A DNA stretch of 64,000 nt from Aerococcaceae bacterium DSM 111021. GTDB taxonomy: Bacteria; Bacillota; Bacilli; Lactobacillales; Aerococcaceae. The stretch lies in contig JACCEK010000001.1 in NCBI GenBank assembly GCA_020112395.1, forward strand, positions 620,001 through 684,000. The letters are read 5' to 3'. Positions 26,203 through 36,352 of this stretch are shown here, piece by piece. Numbering within the stretch: the stretch's first letter is position 1; every line of letters begins with the position of its first letter. Made by a program: the position numbers and the translations under genes. The notes below the pieces were generated by a model that saw only the letters and a list, made by a program, of their open reading frames with translations, had not been told where the DNA came from and searched no databases.

Positions 26203-26311
26203 TTTTATTTCTAATGTTGTCTTATCGTATTATTAAGTTTTTAACAACAATTCACAAAGTCGAACTATGATTAATATGATAGGCCTTACAACTTATTAAT
26301 TATTTTTATTT

Positions 26312-26340
26312 TTGTCCTTTTTCAATAAGTACGTTATAAT
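26312..26340 (+). promoter_or_regulatory. Promoter of trpS
   Basis: TTGTCC (26312-26317), 17-bp spacer, TATAAT (26335-26340), 47 bp before the trpS ATG. No T-box sequence occurs between it and the gene. Confidence 0.8.
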
Positions 26341-26387
26341 AATTCTATAATTTAAGAAATATTTAACATTTGAAATGAGGCTATTTT

Positions 26388-27374
26388 ATGAAAGAAAAAG
26401 TTTTTTCGGGAGTTCAACCTTCTGGGATACCAACAATTGGAAATTATATAGGTGCAATGAAAGGGTTCGTTGATTTACAAAATTCTTATGATGCTATTTA
26501 TTCTGTGGTAAACCAACATGCAATCACAGTCCCACAAGATCCTAAACTTTTAAAACAAATGACCCGTCAACTTGCTGCATTGTACTTAGCCATCGGAATT
26601 GATCCAAATAAAGCTATATTATTCGTTCAATCTGATGTCCCTGCTCATGCACAAATCGCTTGGATTATCCAGTGTATGACTGGTTTAGGTGAATTAGAAC
26701 GTATGACTCAATTTAAGGACAAGGCAACAAAACAAGAAGCAGTCAATGCTGGATTACTTGCTTATCCTACATTAATGGTAGGTGATATCGTCTTATATGA
26801 TGCTAAGTTCGTACCAGTTGGTGACGATCAGAAACAACATTTAGAATTAACACGTAATTTTGTAGACCGTTTTAACTCACGCTTTGGTGACAACTTATTA
26901 GTGAAACCAGAACCACTTATTCCTGAAGAAGGCGGACGTATTATGAGTCTGCAAGACCCTACGAGCAAGATGAGTAAGTCTGATACTAATACGAAATCGT
27001 TCGTATCAATGTTAGATACTCCAAAACAAATTACTAAAAAAATCAAGAGTGCTGTGACTGATTCACTAGGTACAGTTAACTATGACAAAGAAAATCAACC
27101 TGCTATCGCAAATTTACTCCAAATATATGCAAGTTTCAGTGGTAAATCAATTGATTCAATTGTTGCTGACTATAGTGGACAAGGTTACGGAAACTTTAAA
27201 GGTGATTTAGCTGATCTTGTTGTTTCTAATCTTGAACCTATTCAAGATCGCTACGAAACTTTATTGACGAGCTCTGATTTAGATGACATCTTACATGATG
27301 GTGCTAAAAAAGCTTCGGTTATTGCAGAAACTACATTAGCTCGTGTTGAGAAAGCAATCGGTCTTACTTATTAA
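26388..27374 (+). CDS. trpS: Tryptophanyl-tRNA synthetase
   Basis: A 328-residue class I aminoacyl-tRNA synthetase charging tRNA-Trp. The HIGH-type motif is in QPSGIPTIGNYIGAMKG (residues 8-24) and the KMSKS loop in SKMSKSD near residue 195. Length is normal. The gene has its own promoter and terminator and, unlike serS, no T-box leader. Confidence 0.96.
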   Translation: MKEKVFSGVQPSGIPTIGNYIGAMKGFVDLQNSYDAIYSVVNQHAITVPQDPKLLKQMTRQLAALYLAIGIDPNKAILFVQSDVPAHAQIAWIIQCMTGLGELERMTQFKDKATKQEAVNAGLLAYPTLMVGDIVLYDAKFVPVGDDQKQHLELTRNFVDRFNSRFGDNLLVKPEPLIPEEGGRIMSLQDPTSKMSKSDTNTKSFVSMLDTPKQITKKIKSAVTDSLGTVNYDKENQPAIANLLQIYASFSGKSIDSIVADYSGQGYGNFKGDLADLVVSNLEPIQDRYETLLTSSDLDDILHDGAKKASVIAETTLARVEKAIGLTY

Positions 27375-27398
27375 CTTTCTTATATTACTAACTATGAA

Positions 27399-27447
27399 AC
27401 AATACGTTCGATTGATTTAAATCCAATCGAACGTATTGTTTTATTTT
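27399..27447 (+). terminator. Terminator of trpS
   Basis: ACAATACGTTCGATTG / CAATCGAACGTATTGT, a perfect 16-bp stem with a T-rich tail, about 25 bp after the stop codon. Confidence 0.85.
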
Positions 27448-27625
27448 CTAATTACCTATTTATACTTCCTTTTTTGTAATATCTTTATAACGATAAGAAC
27501 CTTTACTATTACTCAAATTTTCATTATAATCAGTAACATTATATTTAGTTAACTCTATTTCTTGAATTTTTCTGAAAAACGAGTAATATTAAGTTAATTA
27601 AAATCTACATTAGGAGAATAAAAAC

Positions 27626-28723
27626 ATGAAAATTGGCGCGCGGGTCTTAAAAACAGGACTAGCGATTTCACTTGCGACATACTTATCCATGCTACTCATT
27701 CCAGATAATAGTGCAGCTTTAGCTGCGATTGCCGCAGTAACAACAACGATGCCCTCTGTAAAAAAGTCTTTCGATATGTTTACTCGTCGATTAGTCGGTA
27801 ATATTATCGGTGGTCTCGTGGCTGTATTTATGTTATTTGCAATAGGTAGTAATCCAGTTGCAATTGGTATTGCTGCTGTAGTAACAATTGCAGTTTTAAA
27901 TGCCTTAGGTTTGTCTGATGTTTTATCTTTAGCAGTCATCACTGTGGTAGCAGTGATGTTGTCTTCACTTGATAATTACTACCTAGCTGCCCTATACCGT
28001 GTCTTAGAAACAACGATTGGGGTAATTGTATCTTTTATCATTAATTGGTTAGTGTACCCACCTCAACATGATAAACCCTTCTATTCAACTTTAGTCAATC
28101 TAACAAACGAAGTCTTAATATTTATCCGAGCTACTTTAAGAAAGAATGTAACCTTTTCAATTTTACATCGAGATATTCAGTGGGCCAGAAAAGAATATTC
28201 GTCTTTAACTAATTTGTTTGATTTGATGAACAATGAAGTGACATTTTCAAAATCTGAACGAATGGGTAAAGCTAGACGTTTAGTGATATACCGTCAGATG
28301 ATAAAAACTACTAAAACTGTCATCGATTTATTGGACGCACTTCATTCCAATGATCATGTATTCCAAAGTTTCCCAGTTGATTTGCGCATTATGCTTCGTG
28401 AGCATATCGAAACACTAATGGTAGGTCATGAACAAATCCTTCTTAAATTCAGTGGTCGCGTTTCAGCGAGTGAAGTAAATTATATTCACTCTCAAAAAGA
28501 CTTTAAATTAGAATTTATGAAGCGATTCTTTGATCAAGCTTGGGATGAGTTGGAAGCTGATAGTAGTTATGAAAATGATAGTAACGGTGTTATTCATATT
28601 ATGTCAGCTACTTACAATTACGAAGAATCTCTGATTAAGCTGAATAATATTATTAGAATCTATAAAGAACGTTACATTGAATACCATGATGAAGATGAAC
28701 AACTTGGTAATGAACATTTCTAA
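27626..28723 (+). CDS. Aromatic acid exporter family protein (ArAE/FUSC type)
   Basis: A 365-residue protein whose first 145 residues form about six membrane helices (ALAAIAAVTTTMPSVKKSFD and RRLVGNIIGGLVA are typical of the ArAE_1/DUF939 family). It is followed by a cytoplasmic helical domain (about 150-350) rich in charged residues. Family members are inferred exporters of aromatic acids and related compounds; the substrate is unknown. The ATG follows TTAGGAGAATAAAAAC. Monocistronic. Confidence 0.82.
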   Translation: MKIGARVLKTGLAISLATYLSMLLIPDNSAALAAIAAVTTTMPSVKKSFDMFTRRLVGNIIGGLVAVFMLFAIGSNPVAIGIAAVVTIAVLNALGLSDVLSLAVITVVAVMLSSLDNYYLAALYRVLETTIGVIVSFIINWLVYPPQHDKPFYSTLVNLTNEVLIFIRATLRKNVTFSILHRDIQWARKEYSSLTNLFDLMNNEVTFSKSERMGKARRLVIYRQMIKTTKTVIDLLDALHSNDHVFQSFPVDLRIMLREHIETLMVGHEQILLKFSGRVSASEVNYIHSQKDFKLEFMKRFFDQAWDELEADSSYENDSNGVIHIMSATYNYEESLIKLNNIIRIYKERYIEYHDEDEQLGNEHF

Positions 28724-28741
28724 ACTATTTACATTCCATTT

Positions 28742-28797
28742 AAATAAAGAGCCATATATAAATTAGATCAAGCTAATTTATATATGGCTCTTTATTT
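28742..28797. terminator. Perfect 25-bp stem terminator between convergent genes
   Basis: Two 25-bp complementary arms (left arm begins AAATAAAGAGCCATAT) around a 6-nt loop, with A/T-rich tails on both sides. It can end both the exporter gene and the L,D-transpeptidase gene. Confidence 0.88.
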
Positions 28798-28808
28798 ATT
28801 TAACTGAC

Positions 28809-30197
28809 TTAAAATACAATAACTGGCATACCATATTCAACTAATTCAAATACTTGCCCCATCATACCCGGCGGTGTGTTAATACATCCTAGTGATCCCG
28901 CAGTTTGATAAGCATTTCCTCCGAACGAAGATTGCCATCCAGCATCATGAATACCTTGCGCTTGGTCATCAAATGCAATCCAATACGAAACCGGCTGAAC
29001 GTAATCTTGTTCTGTAATTGTATTGTATCCAACTAAATCTGTATCTCGTTCCATATTCCAGACTTGATACGCTCCAGGAACTGTTTCAGCACCAATGATT
29101 CCTGAAACAATTGGTGTATCGAGCACAAGTTGTCCATCCCTATAAATGAACATCATTTGGTAAGCTATATCCACTTCGACATAATTTTCACCAATATAGT
29201 CCCCCATACCATAGCCACTACCACCAATGACCGGTTCTCTAGTAACTTGAGCACCATTATGAATATCTTCAACAATTAAAGCCGCTTCATCATAACGATC
29301 AATAAACCATCCATAAGTTCCTGGTTGAACCTGTACTTCACCTTGGTATGTACTATTAAACCATCGTGGTAAGAATAAACCTGCATACTGTTCATTTAAG
29401 GATAAAATATATTCTTCAACTGCTTCTTGATCCACTTGTGGGTTATTTTCCTCATCCAGATAAATCCAAGATACAATTTGATCTTGAGGTATCTTCACTG
29501 AATTCCCATCAATTTCTAAAGTGATCGATGTACCTTTCATTGTTTCAATAGTATCTGCTCGTTGAATCAGGCTGTCACTTTCAGTTAATTCCTTAGGTTT
29601 AACATAAGCCTCTTCAATATTTAACTGTCCGCTCCCTTTACCAATTGTCTGAATAATAGCTTGAGTTAACGTTTCTTTTGTTACTTGATTTCCATATTCT
29701 TCTTGAGAAATATTAATAGTACCATCAGAACTCTTCACTAACATAGCATCGACCGTTGGATCTCGATCGTCATTATTAATTCCTAAACTAGGAACAAGCC
29801 CTGCCACAATATCTTCATTGATTTGAATTTGATCTTGTATATTAACAATTTTTTCCCCAGTAAAGAACGCAAATGGCCATATCCAGCCGTTCTGATTATC
29901 CAATGACTGAGACATCAACTCATTCACTTCAGCACTTATATCTAGTTGATTTAATTCTATATACCCGATATTATTTTCATTTTCGTTAAAAATCAAAGTA
30001 CTTGCTTCAATATCTTCTTCTACGGCCTCAGCAGCTCTTTGTGATGTCATCTGACTAACTTCAACAGGCCCTGCATAAGTACTCGGTAAAAAATGTGAAT
30101 TGAAGTAAAAAGCACCAACAAAATAAATCAGTAAAGTTAAAAGAATTACAATCGCAATAATGACATATCGCTTAGGAAATTGTCTAATTTTATCCAA
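28809..30197 (-). CDS. L,D-transpeptidase (YkuD) with peptidoglycan-binding domains
   Basis: A membrane-anchored enzyme of about 462 residues: one N-terminal helix (YVIIAIVILLTLLIYFVGAF), two peptidoglycan-binding-4-like domains (about residues 50-320) and a C-terminal YkuD catalytic domain. The active-site segment runs from IHDAGWQSSFGG to TAGSLGCINTPPG, with Cys in SLGC as nucleophile. It forms 3-3 cross-links or attaches proteins to peptidoglycan. The TTG at complement 30195-30197 has AGGAGG eight bases upstream; the longer ATG-started frame would overlap the upstream gene and lacks a site. Upstream is the DsbA-family gene. Confidence 0.9.
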   Translation of the reverse strand: MDKIRQFPKRYVIIAIVILLTLLIYFVGAFYFNSHFLPSTYAGPVEVSQMTSQRAAEAVEEDIEASTLIFNENENNIGYIELNQLDISAEVNELMSQSLDNQNGWIWPFAFFTGEKIVNIQDQIQINEDIVAGLVPSLGINNDDRDPTVDAMLVKSSDGTINISQEEYGNQVTKETLTQAIIQTIGKGSGQLNIEEAYVKPKELTESDSLIQRADTIETMKGTSITLEIDGNSVKIPQDQIVSWIYLDEENNPQVDQEAVEEYILSLNEQYAGLFLPRWFNSTYQGEVQVQPGTYGWFIDRYDEAALIVEDIHNGAQVTREPVIGGSGYGMGDYIGENYVEVDIAYQMMFIYRDGQLVLDTPIVSGIIGAETVPGAYQVWNMERDTDLVGYNTITEQDYVQPVSYWIAFDDQAQGIHDAGWQSSFGGNAYQTAGSLGCINTPPGMMGQVFELVEYGMPVIVF

Positions 30198-30225
30198 TAA
30201 ATCCACCTCCTGTATATATTGGATA

Positions 30226-30864
30226 TTATGATTCTGATGCAACTTGGTCTAATACATTTTTAAAGACCTCTACAGGTTGAGCACCTGAAACTGCATATTG
30301 ATTATTAAATACAAAGAAAGGAACGCCTTGAACTCCAATTGAGCCCGCAGTGGAAATATCTCGTTGAACTTCTTGATGATTCACTTGGTTATCATTTAAA
30401 ATAGATTTGACCTCATCCAGATTCAGTCCTACTTCAACACTTAACATTTCGATTGTCTCACTATCTTCAAGATTCAATCCATCTACAAAGTGAGCTTTAT
30501 AGAAACGAGTAAAATACTCATTACCTAAGCCTTTTACTTTAGCGTATTGAAATACTCGGTGTGCGTTCAATGTATTAGCGTACTTTGCATTGTCATAATT
30601 AATTGGCAAATCAACTTCTTTAGCCATGTTTTTAACACTTTCCATCATTTGTTGAACTTTCTCATTCGGCATTCCTTTTAATTGTGAAAAAGTCTCGTAA
30701 TAGTTTAAGTCTGGATTATGCTTTCCAGTAGGATCTAATTGAAAACTATTATATTCTACAGTTACATCATCTTTTCCTTCAAATATATCTAGTGCTTGCC
30801 TCAAGTGCTCTTCCGCTATGTAGCAGAACGGACAAACAAAATCAGACCAAATTGTAATTTTCAT
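30226..30864 (-). CDS. DsbA family oxidoreductase (FrnE-like)
   Basis: A 212-residue thioredoxin-fold protein with active-site Cys11-Pro-Phe-Cys14 (WSDFVCPFCYIAEEHL), a helical insertion (about 55-150) and the cis-Pro loop GVQGVPFFVFNNQYAVSGAQ near residue 180. There is no signal peptide, so it works in the cytoplasm, probably in thiol redox or disulfide isomerisation. It is 13 bp downstream of the GNAT gene and is followed by the L,D-transpeptidase. Confidence 0.9.
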   Translation of the reverse strand: MKITIWSDFVCPFCYIAEEHLRQALDIFEGKDDVTVEYNSFQLDPTGKHNPDLNYYETFSQLKGMPNEKVQQMMESVKNMAKEVDLPINYDNAKYANTLNAHRVFQYAKVKGLGNEYFTRFYKAHFVDGLNLEDSETIEMLSVEVGLNLDEVKSILNDNQVNHQEVQRDISTAGSIGVQGVPFFVFNNQYAVSGAQPVEVFKNVLDQVASES

Positions 30865-30877
30865 AGTAATAATCCTC

Positions 30878-31399
30878 CTAAATGATGTATTCGTACATTA
30901 AATATTCTGCTAAACCAGTATCCTCGTAATATAATTCCACTGTATCGACTAATACAAAACCAGTAGATGGATATAATTTCTTCCCTGCTTCATTAACACC
31001 GTAAACATCGATTCGAATTGCTTTATAATTATGGGTCTTCCCGTAATCTTGAGCAAACTTAACGAGTTTCTTTGCGATTCCTTTTCCTCTAGCAGTTGGC
31101 ATAACACCCAGCGCATGAATAGATATAAATTCACCCTCACGAGCTGCTATTTGCCATTCTACACTCTCATAGCCATCTGTATAAGCTTCGTTAATAATCA
31201 TTCCACCAACTATTGTATTGTCTAATTCATAGACATAATATTGGTTGTTATCAACAGCATCTTGAATCATATTATCATCAGGATATATACCATTGACCCA
31301 GCCAGCACCAGAATCCACTTGTCCTGGATATTCTGTCATAATTAAATAATTATCCATTATTTCATCAAAGTCTTTCTTTGTAGCTAACCTTATCGTCAT
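30878..31399 (-). CDS. GNAT family N-acetyltransferase
   Basis: A 173-residue protein with the GNAT fold. The acetyl-CoA-binding motif A is visible as SIHALGVMPTARGKGIAKKLV near residues 90-110, and YGVNEAGKKLYPSTGFVLVD is motif B. The acceptor is unknown. The ATG at 31399 is preceded by AGAGGTGTATGG. First gene of the GNAT-dsbA-ldt series. Confidence 0.88.
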   Translation of the reverse strand: MTIRLATKKDFDEIMDNYLIMTEYPGQVDSGAGWVNGIYPDDNMIQDAVDNNQYYVYELDNTIVGGMIINEAYTDGYESVEWQIAAREGEFISIHALGVMPTARGKGIAKKLVKFAQDYGKTHNYKAIRIDVYGVNEAGKKLYPSTGFVLVDTVELYYEDTGLAEYLMYEYII

Positions 31400-31729
31400 C
31401 CATACACCTCTTATTAAGTAATCAGTTAATTAATTATTCCTTAAGTAAATAAAACTACTTATGGATTAATTTACCATAGTATCGGCTTTGATACCATGAT
31501 AAAGCTTGACTTAAAAGTCTTTTCTAATATATATACCAATATATCATCATTCAAATGTAGTTTGAACAACTCATCTTCTCTAAAGAAGCTATCCTTGTGC
31601 GAAAACGAAAGAATTCCACTGACAGCGTGGAATTCATCGCCGCTGTTACTCCAATATGCTTTATTCGTATTTTAATTATAGATAATTCTTCAAATGTATT
31701 TTTTCTATTTTATTGTATGTTGCATTAAT
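31400..31729. other. Intergenic stretch without gene
   Basis: No credible coding frame. It contains a GAATTCCACtgacagcGTGGAATTC hairpin (arms GAATTCCAC and GTGGAATTC, 31612-31635) and, after it, sequence resembling an element near 60590-60645 (see findings). Confidence 0.4.
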
Positions 31730-31946
31730 TCAAATATCTGAAATTATGCTTATGAAAGAGTGAATGGTGAGGAACCACAGTATCAGGACGACTGTATGCA
31801 CATTAGTACTGGAGATGTAGGCGTTCAAAGACGGTTACCGAACCGTTCTCATTGAAATAAGCACCTAACTTTAACTAATACAAAACGATATGTTCCATAT
31901 ACTGAACTATGAAAAAACGACAGATTATGATTATCTGCCGTTTTTT
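31730..31946 (+). ncRNA. Candidate small RNA or gene remnant, plus strand
   Basis: A stretch of higher GC than the surrounding spacer, with a hairpin ACGGTT-accg-AACCGT (near 31834-31850). It is followed by a perfect terminator whose plus-strand orientation would end a transcript of about 200 nt. The plus strand also has a 33-codon frame ending EEPQYQDDCMHI...RLPNRSH without a good start, so a decayed gene is an alternative. I could not match it to 6S, SRP, RNase P or a riboswitch family. Confidence 0.3.
31912..31946. terminator. Terminator of the gcv operon
   Basis: AAAAAACG-CAGAT / ATCTG-CGTTTTTT hairpin with T runs in both directions, 8 bp past the gcvPB stop. Confidence 0.85.
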
Positions 31947-31953
31947 ATGCATA

Positions 31954-33429
31954 TTAATTTTGTAAACTTGCTTGGTAAGTTAGGATTGGCTTACGAGCAG
32001 CTGTTGTTTCGTCCAATCTTCTTACTGATGTTAAGTAAGGAGCTTGTTTAACTTTTTCTGGATCTTCCATAATTTCTTTAGCTATATTAATAAACGCATC
32101 TGCAATTTGATCTAATTCTCGGATTGATTCTGTTTCGGTTGGTTCAATCATCAGGCATTCCTCTACAATAAGCGGGAAATAGGTCGTAGGTGAATGAATA
32201 CCATAGTCTAAGAGACGTTTACCAACATCTTTCGCATTCACATTATACTGAGTTTTTTGTTGCTTACAACTCACTACAAACTCATGCATACAGTGCTGAG
32301 CAAATGGTACATCATAATAATTTTTGATACGTTCTTTAAGGTAATTTGAGTTTAGGACTGCATCTTTAGAAACTTGAGTCAGACCTTTTGCTCCCATTGT
32401 TCTAATATAAGAATATGCACGAACATTGACTCCAAAGTTACCAAAGTTCCCCTTAATTCGACCAATACTTTGAGGGTACTCTGAATTAATCACAAACAGA
32501 TTGTCTGCCTTTTCAATTCTAGGAACAGGTAAGAAAGGTTCTAAGAACGCCTTTACTCCAATAGGTCCTGACCCTGGTCCTCCACCACCATGAGGTCCAG
32601 TAAAAGTCTTATGTAAGTTCAAATGAACCGCATCGAATCCCATTGTTCCAGGATTTGATATCCCCATAATTGCATTGGAATTGGCTCCGTCATAGTAAGC
32701 TAAACCACCAGCTTCATGAACAATATCTACAATTTGTTGAATATCTCGCTCATATAGACCAGCAGTATTCGGGTTCGTTAACATTATTCCCGCTGTCTCT
32801 TCATTAACTACTTGTTTTAAGGCTACAATATCGATAATTCCTTCACTTGTAGATGGAATTTCAATTGATTCGTAACCAGCAACTGTTGCGGTTGCTGGAT
32901 TTGTTCCATGGGCTGAATCGGGAACAATTATATTCTTACGCTGTGCGCCTTCACCATTTGCTTCATGGAATGCTTTAAACATTAAAATCGCAGCGAGTTC
33001 TCCATGGGCACCTGCAGCAGGTTGTAAGGAAATACTATCCATTCCCGTAATTTCTGCAAGATGGTCTTGTAAGTTATATAACAATTCCAGGGCGCCTTGA
33101 GCCGTTTCCATTTCTTGTTGTGGATGAATCTGACTGAATCCATCTAACGCTGCAATCGTTTCATTCACTTTTGGATTATACTTCATCGTACATGATCCAA
33201 GTGGATAAGGTCCTGATTCAATTCCAAAGTTTTTAGTCGACAAAGCTGTATAATGTCTTACTAATTGTAGTTCCGACACTTCTGGTAATTTCGCATCATC
33301 CTGACGAATTAAGTACTCTGGCAAGTCTTTTGTTAAATCATGCGTTGGTACGTCATTTTCAGGGAGATCATAGCTGACATGGCCTGGCTGTGAAATTTCA
33401 AAGATTAAATCATTGTATTCTTTAAGCAT
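31954..33429 (-). CDS. gcvPB: Glycine dehydrogenase (decarboxylating) subunit 2
   Basis: A protein of about 491 residues, the C-terminal half of the split P-protein of the glycine cleavage system. It is PLP-dependent, and the PLP Lys is in [38 protein letters not shown] near residue 85 is also typical. The two subunits decarboxylate glycine and load the aminomethyl group onto lipoyl-GcvH. The second in-frame ATG (complement 33427-33429) is best spaced from GGAGG; the start overlaps the end of gcvPA by a few bases, implying translational coupling. Confidence 0.96.
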   Translation of the reverse strand: MLKEYNDLIFEISQPGHVSYDLPENDVPTHDLTKDLPEYLIRQDDAKLPEVSELQLVRHYTALSTKNFGIESGPYPLGSCTMKYNPKVNETIAALDGFSQIHPQQEMETAQGALELLYNLQDHLAEITGMDSISLQPAAGAHGELAAILMFKAFHEANGEGAQRKNIIVPDSAHGTNPATATVAGYESIEIPSTSEGIIDIVALKQVVNEETAGIMLTNPNTAGLYERDIQQIVDIVHEAGGLAYYDGANSNAIMGISNPGTMGFDAVHLNLHKTFTGPHGGGGPGSGPIGVKAFLEPFLPVPRIEKADNLFVINSEYPQSIGRIKGNFGNFGVNVRAYSYIRTMGAKGLTQVSKDAVLNSNYLKERIKNYYDVPFAQHCMHEFVVSCKQQKTQYNVNAKDVGKRLLDYGIHSPTTYFPLIVEECLMIEPTETESIRELDQIADAFINIAKEIMEDPEKVKQAPYLTSVRRLDETTAARKPILTYQASLQN

Positions 33430-34786
33430 GGCCATTCACCTCCACTAAACTTGATACAAACGCATCAATTTCTTCTTTTGTACGTTTCTCAGTCGCACAT
33501 AGTAAATATGAATTCACTACGCCGGTTGAATCAGATGCATCATAACCACCAATAAAGCCTTTTTGATGAAGTGCGATATTAACCTCTTTGACAGATTGTT
33601 CTAACTGAACAACAAACTCATTAAAGAACGGTGACTTATTCAATACTTTAAATCCTTTTGCTTCTAATTGAGCTTTTAAATAATGGGATTTATTAATATT
33701 TTGTCTTGCCATTTCCACAATTCCTTCTCGGCCTAAAGCAGACATAGCAATCGCAGATGCGAGTGCGTATAATGCTTGGTTAGAACTATAGTTACTCGTT
33801 GCTTTCTCCCGACGTATATGTTGCTCACGTGTAGCTAAAGTCATAACAAAGCCGCGTTGACCGTTTTCATCATTTGTTTGTCCAACAATACGGCTAGGAA
33901 TTTTACGCATAAGTTTTTTAGTTGTAGCAAAGTAACCACAGTGTGGTCCCCCGTAAGACATTGGTACTCCAAACGGCTGAACATCCCCAACAACAATGTC
34001 AGCACCTAAGTTACCCGGTGCTTCTAAGACACCTAAAGCTAACGGGTTAGCAGATACAATTAATAACGCTTTTGTGTGACTCATTGTTTCTTTTATTTCT
34101 TTAAGATCTTCAATTGAACCTAAAAAATTAGGGTATTGAATAATCACTGCTGCTACTGAATCATCTAATTGCTCTTTAAGTTGATTGATATCTGTCGTAT
34201 CATTATTTAAAGATATTTCTTCGATATCGTATTCCTTACCAAAACCATACGTTTTTAAGGTGTCAATCCCTTGCGGATTCACTCCTTTAGAAATTAAGAT
34301 TTTTGATGATTTTCTGACAGATCCAATTGCTAAGTTAGCTGCTTCAGCAATTGCATTATAACCATCATACATACCACAGTTAGACACTTCCATTTGAGTT
34401 AGTTCACAAATCATTGACTGCCACTCAAATAAAGCTTGTAACTCCCCTTGACTAATCTCAGGTTGATACGGAACATATGCAGTTAAAAATTCTTGTCTTG
34501 ATATAATGGGTTGAACAATTGATGGGATGTAATGATCATAAGTTCCTGCTCCAATAAAATACGGCACTTGAGTCGCATTTGTATTCTTACCAGCTAATTG
34601 TCTAGTATGCTTAAGTAATTCAAGTTCACTCAACTCTTTTGGTAAGTTCATAACTTCCTTCGTTCTTACTGCTTGTGGAACATCTTCATACAATTCATCA
34701 ACGGATGTAACTCCAATAGTATCCAACATTTTCTTTCTGTCTTCCTCTGTATGAGGCAGATAACGAAACTTTTTCAAATAATTCAT
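33422..34786 (-). CDS. gcvPA: Glycine dehydrogenase (decarboxylating) subunit 1
   Basis: A 454-residue N-terminal half of the split P-protein, as in Bacillus. Typical segments are [15 protein letters not shown] at the start, [37 protein letters not shown] and [20 protein letters not shown]. It forms the alpha2beta2 P-protein with GcvPB. It follows gcvH by about 50 bp and overlaps gcvPB. Confidence 0.96.
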   Translation of the reverse strand: MNYLKKFRYLPHTEEDRKKMLDTIGVTSVDELYEDVPQAVRTKEVMNLPKELSELELLKHTRQLAGKNTNATQVPYFIGAGTYDHYIPSIVQPIISRQEFLTAYVPYQPEISQGELQALFEWQSMICELTQMEVSNCGMYDGYNAIAEAANLAIGSVRKSSKILISKGVNPQGIDTLKTYGFGKEYDIEEISLNNDTTDINQLKEQLDDSVAAVIIQYPNFLGSIEDLKEIKETMSHTKALLIVSANPLALGVLEAPGNLGADIVVGDVQPFGVPMSYGGPHCGYFATTKKLMRKIPSRIVGQTNDENGQRGFVMTLATREQHIRREKATSNYSSNQALYALASAIAMSALGREGIVEMARQNINKSHYLKAQLEAKGFKVLNKSPFFNEFVVQLEQSVKEVNIALHQKGFIGGYDASDSTGVVNSYLLCATEKRTKEEIDAFVSSLVEVNGHA

Positions 34787-34837
34787 CCTTTCACATTAAA
34801 GAGCATTGTTTATGCTCTACTGTATATGGTATAAATT

Positions 34838-35221
34838 TTAATCTTTATTAATAAACACAGTGTACTCTTCTAATGATATTAAGTGCGATGTATCTACAGC
34901 ATTTTCACTTGTCATCTCACAAATCCACCCGATTTCGTATGGGTCTTCATTTACATTCTCAGGTTCATCTTCGAGTGTTTCGTTAACTAATGTAACTGTT
35001 CCTGCGATAGGTGCATAGATTTCTGATGTTGATTTAACTGATTCAATATTTGCAAAAGACTCTTCTAAGTCATATGTTTCGTCCATTTCTGGTACTTCTA
35101 CATAGACAATGTCACCTAATTGTTCCACTGCATAATCAGTAATACCAATACGTACCTTGTTGTCATCTAATAATTGAACCCACTCATGATCTTCTGTATA
35201 AAATAATTTATTCTTTTCCAT
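34838..35221 (-). CDS. gcvH: Glycine cleavage system H protein
   Basis: A 127-residue lipoyl carrier protein. The lipoylation site is Lys63 in NIESVKSTSEIYAPIAG. It shuttles the aminomethyl group between the P and T proteins; in Firmicutes it also serves as lipoyl donor. It lies 15 bp downstream of gcvT with GGGGGAATTAAT before its ATG. Confidence 0.96.
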   Translation of the reverse strand: MEKNKLFYTEDHEWVQLLDDNKVRIGITDYAVEQLGDIVYVEVPEMDETYDLEESFANIESVKSTSEIYAPIAGTVTLVNETLEDEPENVNEDPYEIGWICEMTSENAVDTSHLISLEEYTVFINKD

Positions 35222-35236
35222 TATTAATTCCCCCTA

Positions 35237-36352
35237 TTATTTATTTTTTAACCAATCTTTTTTAGTAATTATTGCTGGTATCCGCTTATTTCGTATTTCA
35301 ATAAAGAAATTATTGTTTAATTTAGCATATGGTTTTCTTATTTGAACAAAGCCAAGTGCTTTCTTCAAGGTTGGAGATTTCGTTCCAGATGTCACCTCAC
35401 CGATAATTTCGGTACTATCTTCTGTTTCATAGATTTTGTAGCCTTGGCGAGCAATTCCTTTTCCAAGTAGTTCAAAACCACGAGACATGAAGCGTTTCGG
35501 ATCGTTTTTTACTTTTTCTAATGCCTCTTTACCAATAAAGTTCTCTTTATTAAAGTCCACAGCGAATGAGATTCCGCCTTCAATCGGAGTGATTTCTTCA
35601 CTTAAATCATTCCCGTATAATGCCATACCCGCTTCAAGGCGCAATGTGTCCCTTGCTCCTAACCCACATTCTTTTAGGCCATAACGCTCGCCCACTTCAA
35701 GCAATGTCTTCCACACTGTAGTTGTTTGGTTCCAAGGTATATATAATTCATAACCTAATTCACCAGTGTACCCTGTTTTGGAGATATGTACAGATCCCAC
35801 CCCAGCAACTGTTTGATTTTGTAGAATCTGATAATAACCTAATTCAGTCGCTGCCCCATCCGTGATTTCTTTTAAGACTGCGTCAGATTGAGGTCCTTGT
35901 ACAGCAATCAGACCATATTCGTTTGATTGATCAATAATTTCTACAACACCATCTGTATTATGATTATTCAACCAAGCCAATACTTTATCTTTATTTCCCG
36001 CATTAGGTGTAACGAATAATTGATTATGATCGATATAATAATAAATCAAATCATCTAAAGTATACCCATCTTCATTCACGATGGCTGTATATTGAGCACC
36101 ATTTAGTTTATTTTTTAGTGTATCATTCGTGATAATTTGATTAAACCATTCAAGTACGGTAGGACCGGTAATTAATATCTCACCCATATGTGATACTTCA
36201 AAGATACCTACTGCTTGACGCACTGCATCGTGTTCTTCTTGTATCTTAGTAAACTGGATAGGTAAAGCCCATCCTCCAAAGTCAGTCAACTTCAATCCCT
36301 TATCTATGTAATAATCATAGAGTGGTGTTTGTTTTAATTCTTGTTCGACCAT
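35237..36352 (-). CDS. gcvT: Glycine cleavage system aminomethyltransferase (T protein)
   Basis: A 371-residue tetrahydrofolate-dependent enzyme that releases ammonia from aminomethyl-lipoyl-GcvH and forms 5,10-methylene-THF. Visible are GWALPIQFTKIQEEHDAVRQ at the N terminus, SKTGYTGELGYELYIP near residue 195 and ARDTLRLEAGMALYGNDL near 232. First gene of gcvT-H-PA-PB. GAGGAGG lies about 13 bases before the ATG. The leader is about 180 nt, but no glycine riboswitch was recognised in it. Confidence 0.95.
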   Translation of the reverse strand: MVEQELKQTPLYDYYIDKGLKLTDFGGWALPIQFTKIQEEHDAVRQAVGIFEVSHMGEILITGPTVLEWFNQIITNDTLKNKLNGAQYTAIVNEDGYTLDDLIYYYIDHNQLFVTPNAGNKDKVLAWLNNHNTDGVVEIIDQSNEYGLIAVQGPQSDAVLKEITDGAATELGYYQILQNQTVAGVGSVHISKTGYTGELGYELYIPWNQTTTVWKTLLEVGERYGLKECGLGARDTLRLEAGMALYGNDLSEEITPIEGGISFAVDFNKENFIGKEALEKVKNDPKRFMSRGFELLGKGIARQGYKIYETEDSTEIIGEVTSGTKSPTLKKALGFVQIRKPYAKLNNNFFIEIRNKRIPAIITKKDWLKNK

